Part shown: positions 10,093 to 20,922 of the stretch, one piece after another
How the letters are laid out: the number at the start of each line of letters is the position of its first letter
How positions within the stretch are numbered: position 1 is the stretch's first letter
Made by a program: the position numbers and the translations under genes
Assembly: GCA_026418035.1 (NCBI GenBank)
Contig: JAOACC010000105.1
Coordinates: forward strand, 1-34,545
DNA length: 34,545 bases
Source: a bacterium
GTDB lineage: Bacteria > DUMJ01
Direction of reading: 5' to 3'
The notes under the pieces: model-generated
Told to the model about the DNA's origin: nothing
Database searches by the model: none
Seen by the model: only the letters and a program-made list of their open reading frames with translations

Positions 10093-10115
10093 GATATTTG
10101 AATCCATTTTCCTTC

Positions 10116-11099
10116 TCATTCTCCTTGGCTAGCCTTCTTTATTCTGTTCATTATAGAGAAAAATATTCCGTATTCTGGTAATCTTTCAATGACTGCAGAT
10201 TGATACGGTGATTTATCAATGTATCTAAAACTCTTGTAGAGATTCTGAGCAATTGTATATGGCTGAGCATATGAACCAATTATATATGTATTATTGGCTT
10301 CACTTAAATACCTTTCCTTTGTTTCTTTTGTGCAGAGGATAAGTACGTCTTTGTTTGCATAATTTATAAGTAAATCTTTATCGATAAGTTTCAACTTCTT
10401 TTCTGGTGCATAGTGTTTATATTTCATACCCGGTGCAAGAGGTCGCTCATCTTCTTTGGTTTGGTATACTTCTACTTTCCCAAATATTTCTCTAAGCTCC
10501 TCTACTGTTATTGGACCTGGACGAAGTATAATAGGCATATCCTTTGTAAGATCAATAATTGTAGACTCAATTCCAAAGACACTTTCTCCTCCATCAATGA
10601 TACACTCTATCTTACCATTTAAGTCTTCCCATACCGATTCAAAATTAGTAGGGCTTGGTTTGCCTGAGAGATTTGCACTTGGCGCAGCTATAGCCCCTGC
10701 GCATAAAGCTAGACGTTGAGCTATTGGATGAGATGGAAAACGCACACCAACAGTATCAAGCCCTGCTGTTATTTCTACTGGTACAGATTCTTTCTTTCTG
10801 AGCACAAAAGTTATTGGTCCAGGAGTTATCTTTTTTATTATTTCAAAGTATTTCTCCTCAATATAACATATCATTTGCATCTGTTCTATTGAGCCAACGT
10901 GCACTATTAGAGGATTGTCAAAAGGACGTCCTTTAACAAGGAATATTCTGCGTATTGCTTCCGGAATAGATACAAGTGCACCAAGTCCATACACCGTTTC
11001 AGTTGGGAAAGCTACAAGCCCACCGTTTTTTAATATGTTACAAGCTTCCTCTATATTGTCTTCATAATAGTTACTAACCCTTATTATCTTTGTTTTCAT
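10116..11099 (-). CDS. L-threonylcarbamoyladenylate synthase (Sua5/YciO/YrdC with C-terminal Sua5 domain)
   Basis: GGLVAFPTETVYGLGA, KGRPFDNPLIVHV, TPGPITFVL, AAPSANLSGKPSPT, APGMKYKHYAP. Confidence 0.93.
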   Translation of the reverse strand: MKTKIIRVSNYYEDNIEEACNILKNGGLVAFPTETVYGLGALVSIPEAIRRIFLVKGRPFDNPLIVHVGSIEQMQMICYIEEKYFEIIKKITPGPITFVLRKKESVPVEITAGLDTVGVRFPSHPIAQRLALCAGAIAAPSANLSGKPSPTNFESVWEDLNGKIECIIDGGESVFGIESTIIDLTKDMPIILRPGPITVEELREIFGKVEVYQTKEDERPLAPGMKYKHYAPEKKLKLIDKDLLINYANKDVLILCTKETKERYLSEANNTYIIGSYAQPYTIAQNLYKSFRYIDKSPYQSAVIERLPEYGIFFSIMNRIKKASQGE

Positions 11100-11182
11100 T
11101 CTATCTAATTATGTTCAATTATACTATAAAATAAGAAAATTTTTAGAAAGGCTCACTTGGTGATTGATTGCAGTAAAAAGTT

Positions 11183-11938
11183 TTACCCTCTTACCGGTAG
11201 CCACCGGAGAAATCTTAGACCAGATCTTTTGGGCTTATAGAGTTCTTTGAAGCTCTTTAGAGCTTCTTTAAATCCCACATCTTTACCTAGTTCTTCGCTT
11301 TTATACCACTTATGTGTAGATACGTATAGGTATAAATCACCTAAAGTCTTATCAGGAAAGATTCTATCAAGTTTTTCTCTTTTTATTAGATTACAGCAAT
11401 CTAGAAAGTTCTTATACCATAATGCTACCGCATCTTCAAAAGACATATCATTTTTATTAGCCCAATCTTCTATTTCTCTTAAGAAATTTTCATATCCTAC
11501 TATCTCAGTCATTTCTATATCCAAGCCTGTTTTTTCTCTAAAAGATTCTCTATAACTGTATATTATATCCTCTTTCTTAGGTCTAAGGGGATAAGCCTGC
11601 AAGACATGGGCATCTATAAAATTTTGCCTTAATTCTTTTGCAACTGCAACCCTATGATGCCCATCTAACACATAGTATTCGTCTCTTATCTTATATACAT
11701 CTATAGGTGGAAGAATCTCTCCATTTTCCATTTTCTTTTTTATTTCTAGATATCTTTCTGTTGGTTTTCTCCATTTAAACCTAAAGTTTTCATCAAGGTC
11801 TTGAGGTCTTCCAACAGAACCGATAATCTTATTTACTTCTATTGCCCTAACACCAAGGTCTCTTGTTCTTAGATAACCAATACCACCATACTCTTCCTGT
11901 AGTGATTTTATATTTCCTATTCTTTTCATAGCTATCAC
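11183..11938 (-). CDS. ParB/sulfiredoxin-like N-terminal domain protein (start likely ATG 11929)
   Basis: DEYYVLDGHHRVAVAKELRQNFIDAHV is the ParB-like DGHHR motif; unassigned C-terminal half. Confidence 0.6.
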   Translation of the reverse strand: MIAMKRIGNIKSLQEEYGGIGYLRTRDLGVRAIEVNKIIGSVGRPQDLDENFRFKWRKPTERYLEIKKKMENGEILPPIDVYKIRDEYYVLDGHHRVAVAKELRQNFIDAHVLQAYPLRPKKEDIIYSYRESFREKTGLDIEMTEIVGYENFLREIEDWANKNDMSFEDAVALWYKNFLDCCNLIKREKLDRIFPDKTLGDLYLYVSTHKWYKSEELGKDVGFKEALKSFKELYKPKRSGLRFLRWLPVRG

Positions 11939-12027
11939 CCCTATTCAAATCCTACAGGAAGAGTTTTAAATAAGATTTAAAGGGGATTTAAGGTTAGATT
12001 AACTTTCTTTTAAAAACAGATTAAGCC

Positions 12028-13497
12028 TTACCTTATAACAATGCCAGCTCTTCTGTTATTGAAATTTCCCTTCTCTAAAACTATATTCCCATTTATAATT
12101 ACGTACTCTATACCTTCTGGATATTGGAATGGGTCTTCGTACGTTGCCTTATCGGTAATCTTTTCAGGATCAAAGATTGTTATATCTGCATATGCTCCTT
12201 CTTTTATTATCCCCCTATCCATTAATCTGAGTTTTTTTGCCGGTAAATAACTCATCTTTGATATAGCTTCTTCTAATGACAAAATCTTAAGTTCTCTTAC
12301 ATATCTACCTAGAATCCTGGGGAATGTCCCAAATGAACGTGGATGGGTTCTATCTTCCTCATTCCTTTTTTTATAGCTAGAACCATCAGAACCTACAAAT
12401 GAATGTTTGTAACTTAAAAAATTCTTTATGTCTTCTTCACTCATCTGAAAACTTATAACCCTTACCGGTTCATTTTTCTTCAGTAATTCTAAAGTAAATT
12501 CCTCTGGAGAAATCTCCCTCTCTCTTGCCAATTCTAAGATGCTTTTACCATTCTTTCGATTGTCTATGTTGTATTGAGGGATATGTATCAGGTCCCAATC
12601 TATACTGCTATTCTTCAATTTTTCTAATGCTTTTCTATATCTATCAGGATCTAATAGATCATTAATAGATACTCTAAATGGCATTATCGCAATATTTAGC
12701 CTTGTCATATATGCAGTGTAGGGATAAATATCATAAGATACATCAATATTGTCTCTTCTTGCATTCTCTATCATCTCTATAATTTTCTCTGATTTTCCCC
12801 AGTTTCTCTTTCTCTCTACCTTTATATGAGAAATCTGAACTGGTACTTCTGCCATCTTCCCTATCTCTATAGCCTCTTCTATTGCTAGCTCTACATAATC
12901 TCCCTCGTTTCTAAGGTGTGAAGCATATATGCCATCTCTTTTGGCAACAACCTTAGCAAGCTCTATCAACTCTTCGGTGGAAGAGTATATACCTGGCTCA
13001 TACTCTAGGCCAGTAGAAAGTCCTTTTGCCCCTTCACTGAGAGCTGATTCTAGAAGCTCCTTCATTTCATTAAGCTCTTCTTCTGTTGGTTTTCTCTTTT
13101 CGTTTCCCATTACCTTACTTCTTATTACTCCTTGACCTGCTAGGAAGATGAGATTTGTTCCAATACCTCTTTTTTCTATCCTCTCTATGAAATTACCAAG
13201 ACCTTCATCTATCATTCCTATGTTTATCCCGCAATTTCCAACAACTTGAGTTGTTATACCTTGTCTTATTATATTTTCCATCTCTGGAAAGTCCTTTATT
13301 GACAAGTCTGAATGGGAATGTATATCTATAAAGCCTGGAGCTACCACTAGACCACTAGCTTTTATACCTACTATAGCAGATTCTTCTATTTTACCTATCT
13401 TTACAATCCTATCCCCTTTTATCCCTATATCGCATATGTATCTATCTTTTCCTGTTCCATCTACTATTGTTCCATCAATTATTGCTATATCGAAAAT
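12028..13497 (-). CDS. N-acyl-D-amino-acid deacylase / D-aminoacylase-like amidohydrolase; homologous N-terminus extends to the ATT at 13497-13495
   Basis: Upstream frame reads (M)FDIAIIDGTIVDGTGKDRYICDIGIKGDRIVKIG...VVAPGFIDIHSHSD, the canonical family N-terminus. SD-like AAGGAAGG lies just upstream. The track start (GTG 13347) would remove 50 conserved residues. Confidence 0.85.
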   Translation of the reverse strand: MFDIAIIDGTIVDGTGKDRYICDIGIKGDRIVKIGKIEESAIVGIKASGLVVAPGFIDIHSHSDLSIKDFPEMENIIRQGITTQVVGNCGINIGMIDEGLGNFIERIEKRGIGTNLIFLAGQGVIRSKVMGNEKRKPTEEELNEMKELLESALSEGAKGLSTGLEYEPGIYSSTEELIELAKVVAKRDGIYASHLRNEGDYVELAIEEAIEIGKMAEVPVQISHIKVERKRNWGKSEKIIEMIENARRDNIDVSYDIYPYTAYMTRLNIAIMPFRVSINDLLDPDRYRKALEKLKNSSIDWDLIHIPQYNIDNRKNGKSILELAREREISPEEFTLELLKKNEPVRVISFQMSEEDIKNFLSYKHSFVGSDGSSYKKRNEEDRTHPRSFGTFPRILGRYVRELKILSLEEAISKMSYLPAKKLRLMDRGIIKEGAYADITIFDPEKITDKATYEDPFQYPEGIEYVIINGNIVLEKGNFNNRRAGIVIR

Positions 13498-13499
13498 TT

Positions 13500-14261
13500 C
13501 TATTCACCTTCCTTTATCTCTTCCCAGAGTTTATCCATCTCACTTAATGTCAGATCCTCTAAGGAGATATTTCTCTTTTTAGCCAATTCTTCCATCTGAT
13601 TAAATCTATTTATAAACTTTTTCACTGTATCCCTAAGTGCAGACTCTGAGTCTACTCCCAAAAGTCTAGCGGTGTTTACAACCGAGAATAGAAGATCCCC
13701 TATCTCTTCCTTGACATTTCCACCGGTATCTATTGCCCTATCCAGCTCTTTTAACTCTTCTTCTATCTTTTCTCTTGGTCCTTTATAATCTTCCCAGTCA
13801 AATCCTACCCTTCTTGCCTTTTCTTGCACCTTATTAGCCAAAACAAGGGAGGGAAGATTCAAAGGAACATCCATAAGTCTCTTATTCTCTTCCCTTTTTA
13901 TCAATTCCCAGTTAGTTAATGCCTCTTCTGAACTTTTTACCTTCACATTACCAAATACATGAGGGTGTCTGTTTATGAGCTTCTCTATTATCCTATCCAC
14001 TATATCTTCAAGGCCAAAGAGACCCTTTTCTTCAGCTATAATAGACATAAAGAAGATATTAAATAGAAGGTCTCCCAATTCCTCTTTTAGATGAGTATAA
14101 TCCTTTTCTTCTATTGCATCTATAACTTCATATGCCTCTTCTCTTAGGGTATATTTTAGTGAGTCAAAGTCCTGTTCCGCATCCCAAGGACATTTCTTTC
14201 TGAGTATTCTACCTATTTCAAGTAGCTCCTTTAATCTCTCTTCTAGAGTCTTTTTATCCAA
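13500..14261 (-). CDS. mazG: Nucleoside triphosphate pyrophosphohydrolase MazG
   Basis: CPWDAEQDFDSLKYTLREEAYEVIDAI, EELGDLLFNIFF, EEIGDLLFSVVN (two MazG repeats). Confidence 0.95.
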   Translation of the reverse strand: MDKKTLEERLKELLEIGRILRKKCPWDAEQDFDSLKYTLREEAYEVIDAIEEKDYTHLKEELGDLLFNIFFMSIIAEEKGLFGLEDIVDRIIEKLINRHPHVFGNVKVKSSEEALTNWELIKREENKRLMDVPLNLPSLVLANKVQEKARRVGFDWEDYKGPREKIEEELKELDRAIDTGGNVKEEIGDLLFSVVNTARLLGVDSESALRDTVKKFINRFNQMEELAKKRNISLEDLTLSEMDKLWEEIKEGE

Positions 14262-17259
14262 GGCTTAACGCCTCCTTTATCTTTAGTAGCTTTTTGTTTT
14301 TATCTTCCCACCATCTTATAACCCAAGTATCACTATTTACCTTTTTTAGTTGCCCAAATCTTTCTAGATTTTTAATGGACTTTCCATTACTACTAGAATC
14401 TCTAAGTACTATTAATATCTTATCATCAGTAATTGATAATTTCTTTATATTTCTCTTTTCTGAAAGTATTCTTACTATAGTTATATTTATTAGATTTTCT
14501 ACCTCTTTCGGAATCTTTCCAAATCTATCTATAAGCTCTTCTCTTATCTCCTCTATCTCCTTTTTAGATGATGCAAGAGAAAGTCTCCTATATATCTCAA
14601 GCTTGTAAGGTGGTAATATGTAGAAATCTGGAATAATTGCTGGTATGGATATGTCTATTATTGTCGGTTCTGTTCTCCATTTTACAGGTTCTCCTCTTAA
14701 TTCCTTTACAGCATCCTCTAACATCTTTAGATACATATCAAATCCTACTGCAATTATATGCCCATGTTGTTCTTTACCTATGAGATTCCCTAATCCTCTT
14801 ATCTCTAGGTCTCTCATAGCTACATTAAATCCAGAACCCAAGACACTATTTTCATATATAGCCCTTAAACGCTCTTCCCCTTCAGGAGTAAGATTCTTAC
14901 TGTGGAATATATACGCATATGCTCTTTTGCCGGACCTCCCTATCCTACCTCTAAGCTGGTATAACTGGGCAAGACCGAATTTTTCTCCTTCCTCTATAAT
15001 AAGTGTGTTGGCATTAGGTATATCTATACCACTTTCAATTATCGCAGTGGATATAAGTAGTTTAGTCTCTCCTTTATAAAATCTCCAGAATCTCTCTTCC
15101 ACTTCTTCTTCGTCCATAGTTCCGTAGAGTATATCCATAGTTAAATCAGGAAACATATTTTTTAATTTAAACTCGAGCTCTTTGACCCCACTTATCCTTG
15201 GATGTATGTAAAAGACTTGTCCATTTCTTGCAAGCTCTCTTTCTATTGCGGATCTTACTATTTTTTCATCATACTCTCCCACATATGTTGTTATTGGAAT
15301 TCTACCCTCAGGAGGGGTCTCTATTATGCCGATCTCTTTTAATCCATACAGAGACATAGATAGCGTTCTAGGAATTGGTGTAGCGGAAAGTGTAAGGACA
15401 TCAATAAGTGGAAATAATTCTTTTAATCTTTCTTTCTGTTCTACACCAAATTTATGCTCTTCATCTATTATTAAGAGTCCTAAGTCTTTAAATTTTATAT
15501 CTTTACCAAGTATCTTATGGGTTCCTATGACAATATCGATACTTCCATCTCTTATCCCTTCTTTTATTCTTCTTATCTCTCTTGGAGGTGTAAACCTAGA
15601 GAGCATAGCAATATTTACTTGAAGTGTGGCAAATCTTTCTCTAAATGTCTCATAGTGTTGATGTGCTAGTATTGTTGTTGGAACAAGGAATGCTACCTGT
15701 TTACCATTTAAAACTGCCCTAAACGCTGCCCTAATAGCAACCTCCGTTTTTCCATATCCAGGGTCTCCACATACCAAAAAATCCATGGGTCTAGGTCTTT
15801 CCATACTCTTTTTGACTCGTTCTATAATCTCTCTCTGGTCTGGTGTCTCTTCATAGGGGAAACTTTCCTCTATGATTTTTTCCATCTTAGGATACGGTTT
15901 AAAAGATATCCCTGGCATAACCTCTCTTTTTGCATTTATCTCTATAAGATTTTTTGCTACATCTTTTACATCGTTCTCTACTCTATTTTTTATTCTTGTC
16001 CATTCTGGACTCTTTAATCTATATACTGGAGGTGGAGTATCATCAAAACTTCTATATTTATCAAGTCTTCCCGCTTGTTCTACAGGAACTAATAATCTAT
16101 CCTTTTCTGCAAATTCAAGGACTATAAATTCCCTAGGTGTCTTTTCTATGAGCTGTGTCTCTAGACCAGCAAATCTACCAATACCATGGTATGGATGGAC
16201 AACATAGTCTCCTATCTCAAATGGAAGTTCTCTTATACCTTCTATTGGGGATAAAGAAGCAGGGACAAACTCAAAATTAAATAGCTCCTTATCAGATAGA
16301 ATTATTATCTTAAGAGAATGAATTACAACCCCGCTAGATAATTTCTTCTTATAGAAGTTTAACTTTTTCCATTTTCTTAAAAGAGATTGTAATCTCTTTG
16401 CTTGGACTGTATATAGGTAGATGTTATAATTATTTTCTATTGCTGATTCTATATATTCCCTTATCCTTTCCATATCTCCCTGAAATGATGGTGGGGTCTC
16501 TCCCTTTATATCATCTCCAATATCTATCCTGAGAATCCTTCCCGATGTATCAAAGTTAGATGAGTGAACTATAAATAACGTCTCTGGAGGGAGAATCTCT
16601 TCAACCTTCGCTTTTACCTCTCCTGGATTAACAGGGACGATGCTTATAGGTAGCTCCATCTCTCCAATAGATCTCTGTGTTAAGGTATTAAACTTTTTGA
16701 TACTGGCTATCTCATCTCCAAAAAAGTCTAGCCTTATGGGATGGTTCAAGTTTACCGGGTATATGTCTACTATTCCACCCCGAATAGAGAATTCTCCACG
16801 TCTTTCTACCATAAAGACTCTTTTGTAGCCGAAATCTACAAGTCTATTTATTATGTATTCCCACCTACTTTCTTTCGTAATTATTAGAGAGACTCCTACT
16901 GCAGGAAAGTTCTTTATACTCTCTTCTGTCCCTACTAGTATAGAAAATTCTCCTCTGACAAATCCCCCAGCCAAACTAGTTCTCTTCCAGTTACTCTCTC
17001 TATCTATTGGGTCATATGGTAGGTATGTTATATCTATATCAAATATTGATCTTATATCGTTTTCTATTCTTATCGCAGATTCCTCATTGTTTACAACTAG
17101 CACAATAGGTACTTTGAGACTTATCGAGAGATATCCTGTTAGAATTGGAATAATAGAAAAAGACCCCACCCCTACGTGTGAAGAGGTAAAGCCTCTTACC
17201 TCTTCTACTAATTTAGAAAAAGCCTCCTCTTTTGAGAGGATAGATACTATAGAATTCAT
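14254..17259 (-). CDS. mfd: Transcription-repair coupling factor Mfd
   Basis: IGDYVVHPYHGIGRFAGLE (CarD-like RID), VCGDPGYGKTEVAIRAAFRA, LIIDEEHKFGVEQKE, LRGRIGRSGKRAYAYIF. Confidence 0.97.
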   Translation of the reverse strand: MNSIVSILSKEEAFSKLVEEVRGFTSSHVGVGSFSIIPILTGYLSISLKVPIVLVVNNEESAIRIENDIRSIFDIDITYLPYDPIDRESNWKRTSLAGGFVRGEFSILVGTEESIKNFPAVGVSLIITKESRWEYIINRLVDFGYKRVFMVERRGEFSIRGGIVDIYPVNLNHPIRLDFFGDEIASIKKFNTLTQRSIGEMELPISIVPVNPGEVKAKVEEILPPETLFIVHSSNFDTSGRILRIDIGDDIKGETPPSFQGDMERIREYIESAIENNYNIYLYTVQAKRLQSLLRKWKKLNFYKKKLSSGVVIHSLKIIILSDKELFNFEFVPASLSPIEGIRELPFEIGDYVVHPYHGIGRFAGLETQLIEKTPREFIVLEFAEKDRLLVPVEQAGRLDKYRSFDDTPPPVYRLKSPEWTRIKNRVENDVKDVAKNLIEINAKREVMPGISFKPYPKMEKIIEESFPYEETPDQREIIERVKKSMERPRPMDFLVCGDPGYGKTEVAIRAAFRAVLNGKQVAFLVPTTILAHQHYETFRERFATLQVNIAMLSRFTPPREIRRIKEGIRDGSIDIVIGTHKILGKDIKFKDLGLLIIDEEHKFGVEQKERLKELFPLIDVLTLSATPIPRTLSMSLYGLKEIGIIETPPEGRIPITTYVGEYDEKIVRSAIERELARNGQVFYIHPRISGVKELEFKLKNMFPDLTMDILYGTMDEEEVEERFWRFYKGETKLLISTAIIESGIDIPNANTLIIEEGEKFGLAQLYQLRGRIGRSGKRAYAYIFHSKNLTPEGEERLRAIYENSVLGSGFNVAMRDLEIRGLGNLIGKEQHGHIIAVGFDMYLKMLEDAVKELRGEPVKWRTEPTIIDISIPAIIPDFYILPPYKLEIYRRLSLASSKKEIEEIREELIDRFGKIPKEVENLINITIVRILSEKRNIKKLSITDDKILIVLRDSSSNGKSIKNLERFGQLKKVNSDTWVIRWWEDKNKKLLKIKEALSLG

Positions 17260-17825
17260 CCTTTTATTCTTTTATTATACCTACTCATAGCCTTTTCTAT
17301 ATCTGTCACTATTAGGGGTAACCCTTCAAGAGTAGATTCTATCGTCTTTTCTAAAATCTTTAATTCTTCTTCTGAAAACTCTGAGAGAACAAAATCTACA
17401 CTACTTATCCCTTCTGGAAGAGGACCTATACCTATTCTTAATCTGGGTATATTTTCTGTGCCAAGTGCTTCTATTATAGATTGCATTCCATTATGTCCAC
17501 CACTTGAGCCCTTTATCCTTATCCTAACACTTCCTAAGGGGATCCAAAGGTCATCGTATACTACAAGGATCTCCTCTGGTAGAATAGAAAATCTTTTTAC
17601 TATTGGTGGAATTGCCTCCCCACTTCTATTCATATACGTGAACGGTTTTAAAATGAAGACCGAGTTACTATCTATGGATATCTTTCCCAGAATTCCTTTT
17701 CCTGTCTCTTCTAACCACTCCCCCCATTTTGAGACTACTGAATCAATGAACATAAAACCAACATTATGCCTAGTATTAGTAAATCTTAATCCTGGATTCC
17801 CTAAACCAACTATAAGTCTTATCAT
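17256..17825 (-). CDS. pth: Peptidyl-tRNA hydrolase
   Basis: LIVGLGNPGLRFTNTRHNVGFM, KPFTYMNRSGEAI, GSSGGHNGMQSI. Confidence 0.97.
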   Translation of the reverse strand: MIRLIVGLGNPGLRFTNTRHNVGFMFIDSVVSKWGEWLEETGKGILGKISIDSNSVFILKPFTYMNRSGEAIPPIVKRFSILPEEILVVYDDLWIPLGSVRIRIKGSSGGHNGMQSIIEALGTENIPRLRIGIGPLPEGISSVDFVLSEFSEEELKILEKTIESTLEGLPLIVTDIEKAMSRYNKRIKG

Positions 17826-17833
17826 ATCACAAT

Positions 17834-17868
17834 AAAAGGGTGATAGGAAAAATACCCATCACCCTTTT
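17834..17868 (-). terminator. Probable intrinsic terminator between ctc/rplY and pth
   Basis: 11-bp perfect inverted repeat aaaagggtgat (17834-17844)/atcaccctttt (17858-17868); on the minus strand the 3' arm ends CCCTTTTATT. Confidence 0.7.
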
Positions 17869-17877
17869 TGATTTATA

Positions 17878-18495
17878 TTACTCTTGAGTTTCCTCTTGGA
17901 CCTGTGCTGATTCTGCTGGAGCTTCTTCAGTCTCTGGAGCAACTACTGTTACAATGACCTCTTCTGCTGATGTAACTATTGTAACACCTTCTGGCACTAC
18001 AAGATCTCTTACATGTATACTATCACCAATATTCAGATTACTTATGTCTACTTCTATATGCTGTGGTAGGTTCATTGGTAGGCATCTTATATCGACCTCT
18101 TCTAGAACTACTTCCAGTATTCCTCCTACTTTTGTCCCTACCGCTTCTCCCTTAAGCACAACAGGTATAGTAGCTTCTATCTCTTCTTCAAGGCTTATCC
18201 CGTGCCAATCTACATGAATAACATTTAGTTTTGTTGGATGGAATTGTATATCTTGTAGAATTGCATATTCTTTTTTTGTTTCTCCGTTCTGTATATTTAG
18301 TGTAAATAGTACCCCTCTACCTCCTTCAGTAGAGGCTAATATCTTAAGTAGGTCCTTTTCTGGTACCATAAGGCATACTGGTTCTTCTAGATGCTTACCA
18401 TATAGTATACTAGGGATAAACCCTTCAGCTCTTAATCTTTTTACCTTTTTCCCTTTTACGTCCCTTACAAATGCGTTAAGTTCTATCTGTTCCAT
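17878..18495 (-). CDS. rplY: 50S ribosomal protein L25 / general stress protein Ctc family
   Basis: RAEGFIPSILYGKHLEEPVCLMVPE, HVDWHGISLEEEIEATIPVVLKGEAVG; long TL5-type C-terminus. Confidence 0.93.
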   Translation of the reverse strand: MEQIELNAFVRDVKGKKVKRLRAEGFIPSILYGKHLEEPVCLMVPEKDLLKILASTEGGRGVLFTLNIQNGETKKEYAILQDIQFHPTKLNVIHVDWHGISLEEEIEATIPVVLKGEAVGTKVGGILEVVLEEVDIRCLPMNLPQHIEVDISNLNIGDSIHVRDLVVPEGVTIVTSAEEVIVTVVAPETEEAPAESAQVQEETQE

Positions 18496-18509
18496 TTACT
18501 TATCTCCTC

Positions 18510-19451
18510 CTATACAAATAGTTCGCTTACCGATCTGTTATTGTGAATTCTATCTATAGCCTCAGCAAATAGTTTTGCTACTGAGAGCACTTCTATTTTA
18601 TCACAAAGTTGTTCTTTATCCAATAATATAGTATTAGTTACTATTACTTTTTTTATATGACTCTTTTTTATATTTTCAATGGCATTTCCAGAAAATACTG
18701 GATGTGTAGCACATGCGTAAACCTCAATGGCTCCTTCCTCTAACAGTGCATCTGCTCCTTTTACAAGAGTTCCTCCTGTATCTATCATATCATCTATTAC
18801 TATACAGGTCTTCCCTTTAACGTCTCCTACTATATACATGACTTCTAATTCATTGGGAGCAGGTCTCCTTTTATCGATAATAGCTATAGGTAGATGTAAT
18901 CTAGAAGCAAATGCCCTAGCTCTTGCTACTCCTCCTACATCTGGGGAGACTACTACTGAGTTATCTAGATTTAGATTATTTTTTATGTATTCTGCTAATA
19001 TTGGGCTAGCCTGTAGAGGGTCCACGGGTATATCGAAGAACCCCTGAATCTGGCCGGCGTGAAGATCCATAGTAATAACTCTATTTGCCCCTGCTACTGT
19101 TATAAGATTTGCTAATAGCTTTGCTGAAATAGGTTCTCTCGGTCTAGTCTTTCTATCCTGTCTGGCATAGGCAAAATAAGGTATAACTGCAGTGATTCTT
19201 CCAGCAGATGCTCTTCTCACTGCATCCATCATAATGAGAAGTTCCATTATATGATGATCTACAGGATTACTTAGAGATTGGACTATATAGACATCACAGC
19301 CTCTTACCGTTTCCTCTATATTTACTCTAGTTTCTCCATTACTAAAGGTGGTTGCGTATCCCTGTCCAAGTGTCATCCCCAGATGGCTTGCTATCTCCTC
19401 AGCGAGAGGTATATTAGAGTTGCCAGCAAAGATCTTTATATTATTATTCAC
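18510..19451 (-). CDS. prs: Ribose-phosphate pyrophosphokinase
   Basis: [67 protein letters not shown]. Confidence 0.97.
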   Translation of the reverse strand: MNNNIKIFAGNSNIPLAEEIASHLGMTLGQGYATTFSNGETRVNIEETVRGCDVYIVQSLSNPVDHHIMELLIMMDAVRRASAGRITAVIPYFAYARQDRKTRPREPISAKLLANLITVAGANRVITMDLHAGQIQGFFDIPVDPLQASPILAEYIKNNLNLDNSVVVSPDVGGVARARAFASRLHLPIAIIDKRRPAPNELEVMYIVGDVKGKTCIVIDDMIDTGGTLVKGADALLEEGAIEVYACATHPVFSGNAIENIKKSHIKKVIVTNTILLDKEQLCDKIEVLSVAKLFAEAIDRIHNNRSVSELFV

Positions 19452-20808
19452 TTTTTCCTCCTTCCTCCTTTGGCTTTCTCTCTATTGGACGAGCAGGAAC
19501 TCCTACTACAGTAGTTCCCGGTTCCACGTCCTTTAATACTACCGCTCCTGCCCCAGTTATAGCTCCTTTTCCTACCCTAATTGGTGCTCTCAGACAGGTA
19601 TGAGAACCAATAAACGCCTCATCCTCTATAGTAGTCTTATGTTTAGTCTTTCCATCATAGTTGCAGGTTATAGTTCCAGCCCCTATATTTACCCTCTCCC
19701 CTATCTCTGCATCGCCTAGATATGCCAGATGCATAGCTTTTGTATAGCTTCCTATTATGCTCTTTTTTACCTCGACAAAATCCCCTATGGCAGAATAACT
19801 CTTTATGTGAGCCTCATCTCTTATGTGTGCAAAGGGTCCTATCTTTACATTAGACTCTATCTTAGAATTTTTTACTACAGAGTAAAATACATCGCAATTG
19901 TCACCTATACTGGCATTTAGTAGATATGTGGATGGACCAATGGTACATTCTTTCCCTATTACAGTATTACCCTTTAAGACGGAAAATGGTTCTATTACTG
20001 TATCTTTTCCTATTTTTACGTCAGGCTCTATATATGTATTCTCAGGAGAGACAATAGTAACTCCTTCATTCATAAGCTCTTCCATCTTCTGCTCTAATAG
20101 TCTTTTTGTCGCTAGGGCTAGATCTGACCTAGAATTTATTCCAAGGGCAAGAGATCCTAGGTCTGTCTGATGAGATATAACCTTCTTTCCCATACTATTC
20201 AGTATCTCAACTAATTGTGTTATATAATATTCTCCCTGGGCATTATTGTTGTCTAGTTTGTCTATCACTAGTTTTAGGTCTTTTACTGAAAAACAGTAAG
20301 CACCAGTATTTACTTCTCTTATTTCCCTTTCCTTAAGGCTTGCATCCTTTGCCTCTACTATTTTTATAACATTTCCGTCTTTATCCTTTACTACCCTTCC
20401 GTAGTGCATTGGGTCATCTAGAACTGTAGAGAGTACAACTGCAGATATGCCATCTTTATAAGAATTTAAGAGCCCTTTAAATACAGTATCTGTAATTAAT
20501 GGGGCATCTCCATTTACTACAAGAACAGTATCAAACCCATCTAGCTCTGGCATAGCCTTTTTTAGGGCATCTCCAGATCCAAGAGGCTTTTCCTGGAATA
20601 CATAGATAACATTATCTTTTCCAATCTCTCTAAAATTTTTCTCCTCCTCAGGCGGAATAACAAGAATAACCTTATCTAGATTTAACTTTGAGATATTTTC
20701 CAATACATACTGAATGATAGGCTTACCTAAGAGCTTGTGAAAAAGCTTAAGAAGAGAAGACTTCATCCTTACCCCTTTACCACCAGCAAGGACTACCCCG
20801 GCAGTCAC
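19444..20808 (-). CDS. glmU: Bifunctional N-acetylglucosamine-1-phosphate uridyltransferase / glucosamine-1-phosphate acetyltransferase
   Basis: [24 protein letters not shown], left-handed beta-helix hexapeptides, [29 protein letters not shown]. Confidence 0.95.
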   Translation of the reverse strand: MTAGVVLAGGKGVRMKSSLLKLFHKLLGKPIIQYVLENISKLNLDKVILVIPPEEEKNFREIGKDNVIYVFQEKPLGSGDALKKAMPELDGFDTVLVVNGDAPLITDTVFKGLLNSYKDGISAVVLSTVLDDPMHYGRVVKDKDGNVIKIVEAKDASLKEREIREVNTGAYCFSVKDLKLVIDKLDNNNAQGEYYITQLVEILNSMGKKVISHQTDLGSLALGINSRSDLALATKRLLEQKMEELMNEGVTIVSPENTYIEPDVKIGKDTVIEPFSVLKGNTVIGKECTIGPSTYLLNASIGDNCDVFYSVVKNSKIESNVKIGPFAHIRDEAHIKSYSAIGDFVEVKKSIIGSYTKAMHLAYLGDAEIGERVNIGAGTITCNYDGKTKHKTTIEDEAFIGSHTCLRAPIRVGKGAITGAGAVVLKDVEPGTTVVGVPARPIERKPKEEGGKSE

Positions 20809-20839
20809 TTTAAAAACCTCCTTATAAAAGATATAATAT

Positions 20840-20914
20840 TGGCTGGGGCGGTAGGATTCGAACCTACGAATCTGGGATCCAAAGTCCCATGCCTTACCGC
20901 TTGGCCACGCCCCA
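20840..20914 (-). tRNA. tRNA-Gln (anticodon TTG), 3' CCA encoded
   Basis: Minus strand TGGGGCGTGGCCAAGCGGTAAGGCATGGGACTTTGGATCCCAGATTCGTAGGTTCGAATCCTACCGCCCCAGCCA folds as a full cloverleaf: 7-bp acceptor, TGGGA-CTTTGGA-TCCCA anticodon arm, GTAGG-TTCGAAT-CCTAC T arm. Confidence 0.97.
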
Positions 20915-20922
20915 ATTATTTT

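Noticed and set aside
10087-10121. Inverted repeat gaatgaga/tctcattc between convergent genes as a terminator
   Set aside because: Short 8-bp AT-rich stem with a long loop and no clear T-tract; too weak to call.
14294-17290. Multiple + strand ORFs of 60-145 aa opposite mfd (and similar antisense ORFs elsewhere)
   Set aside because: Low-complexity Ser/Leu/Ile-rich shadow ORFs opposite well-supported genes, without RBS or recognisable families.
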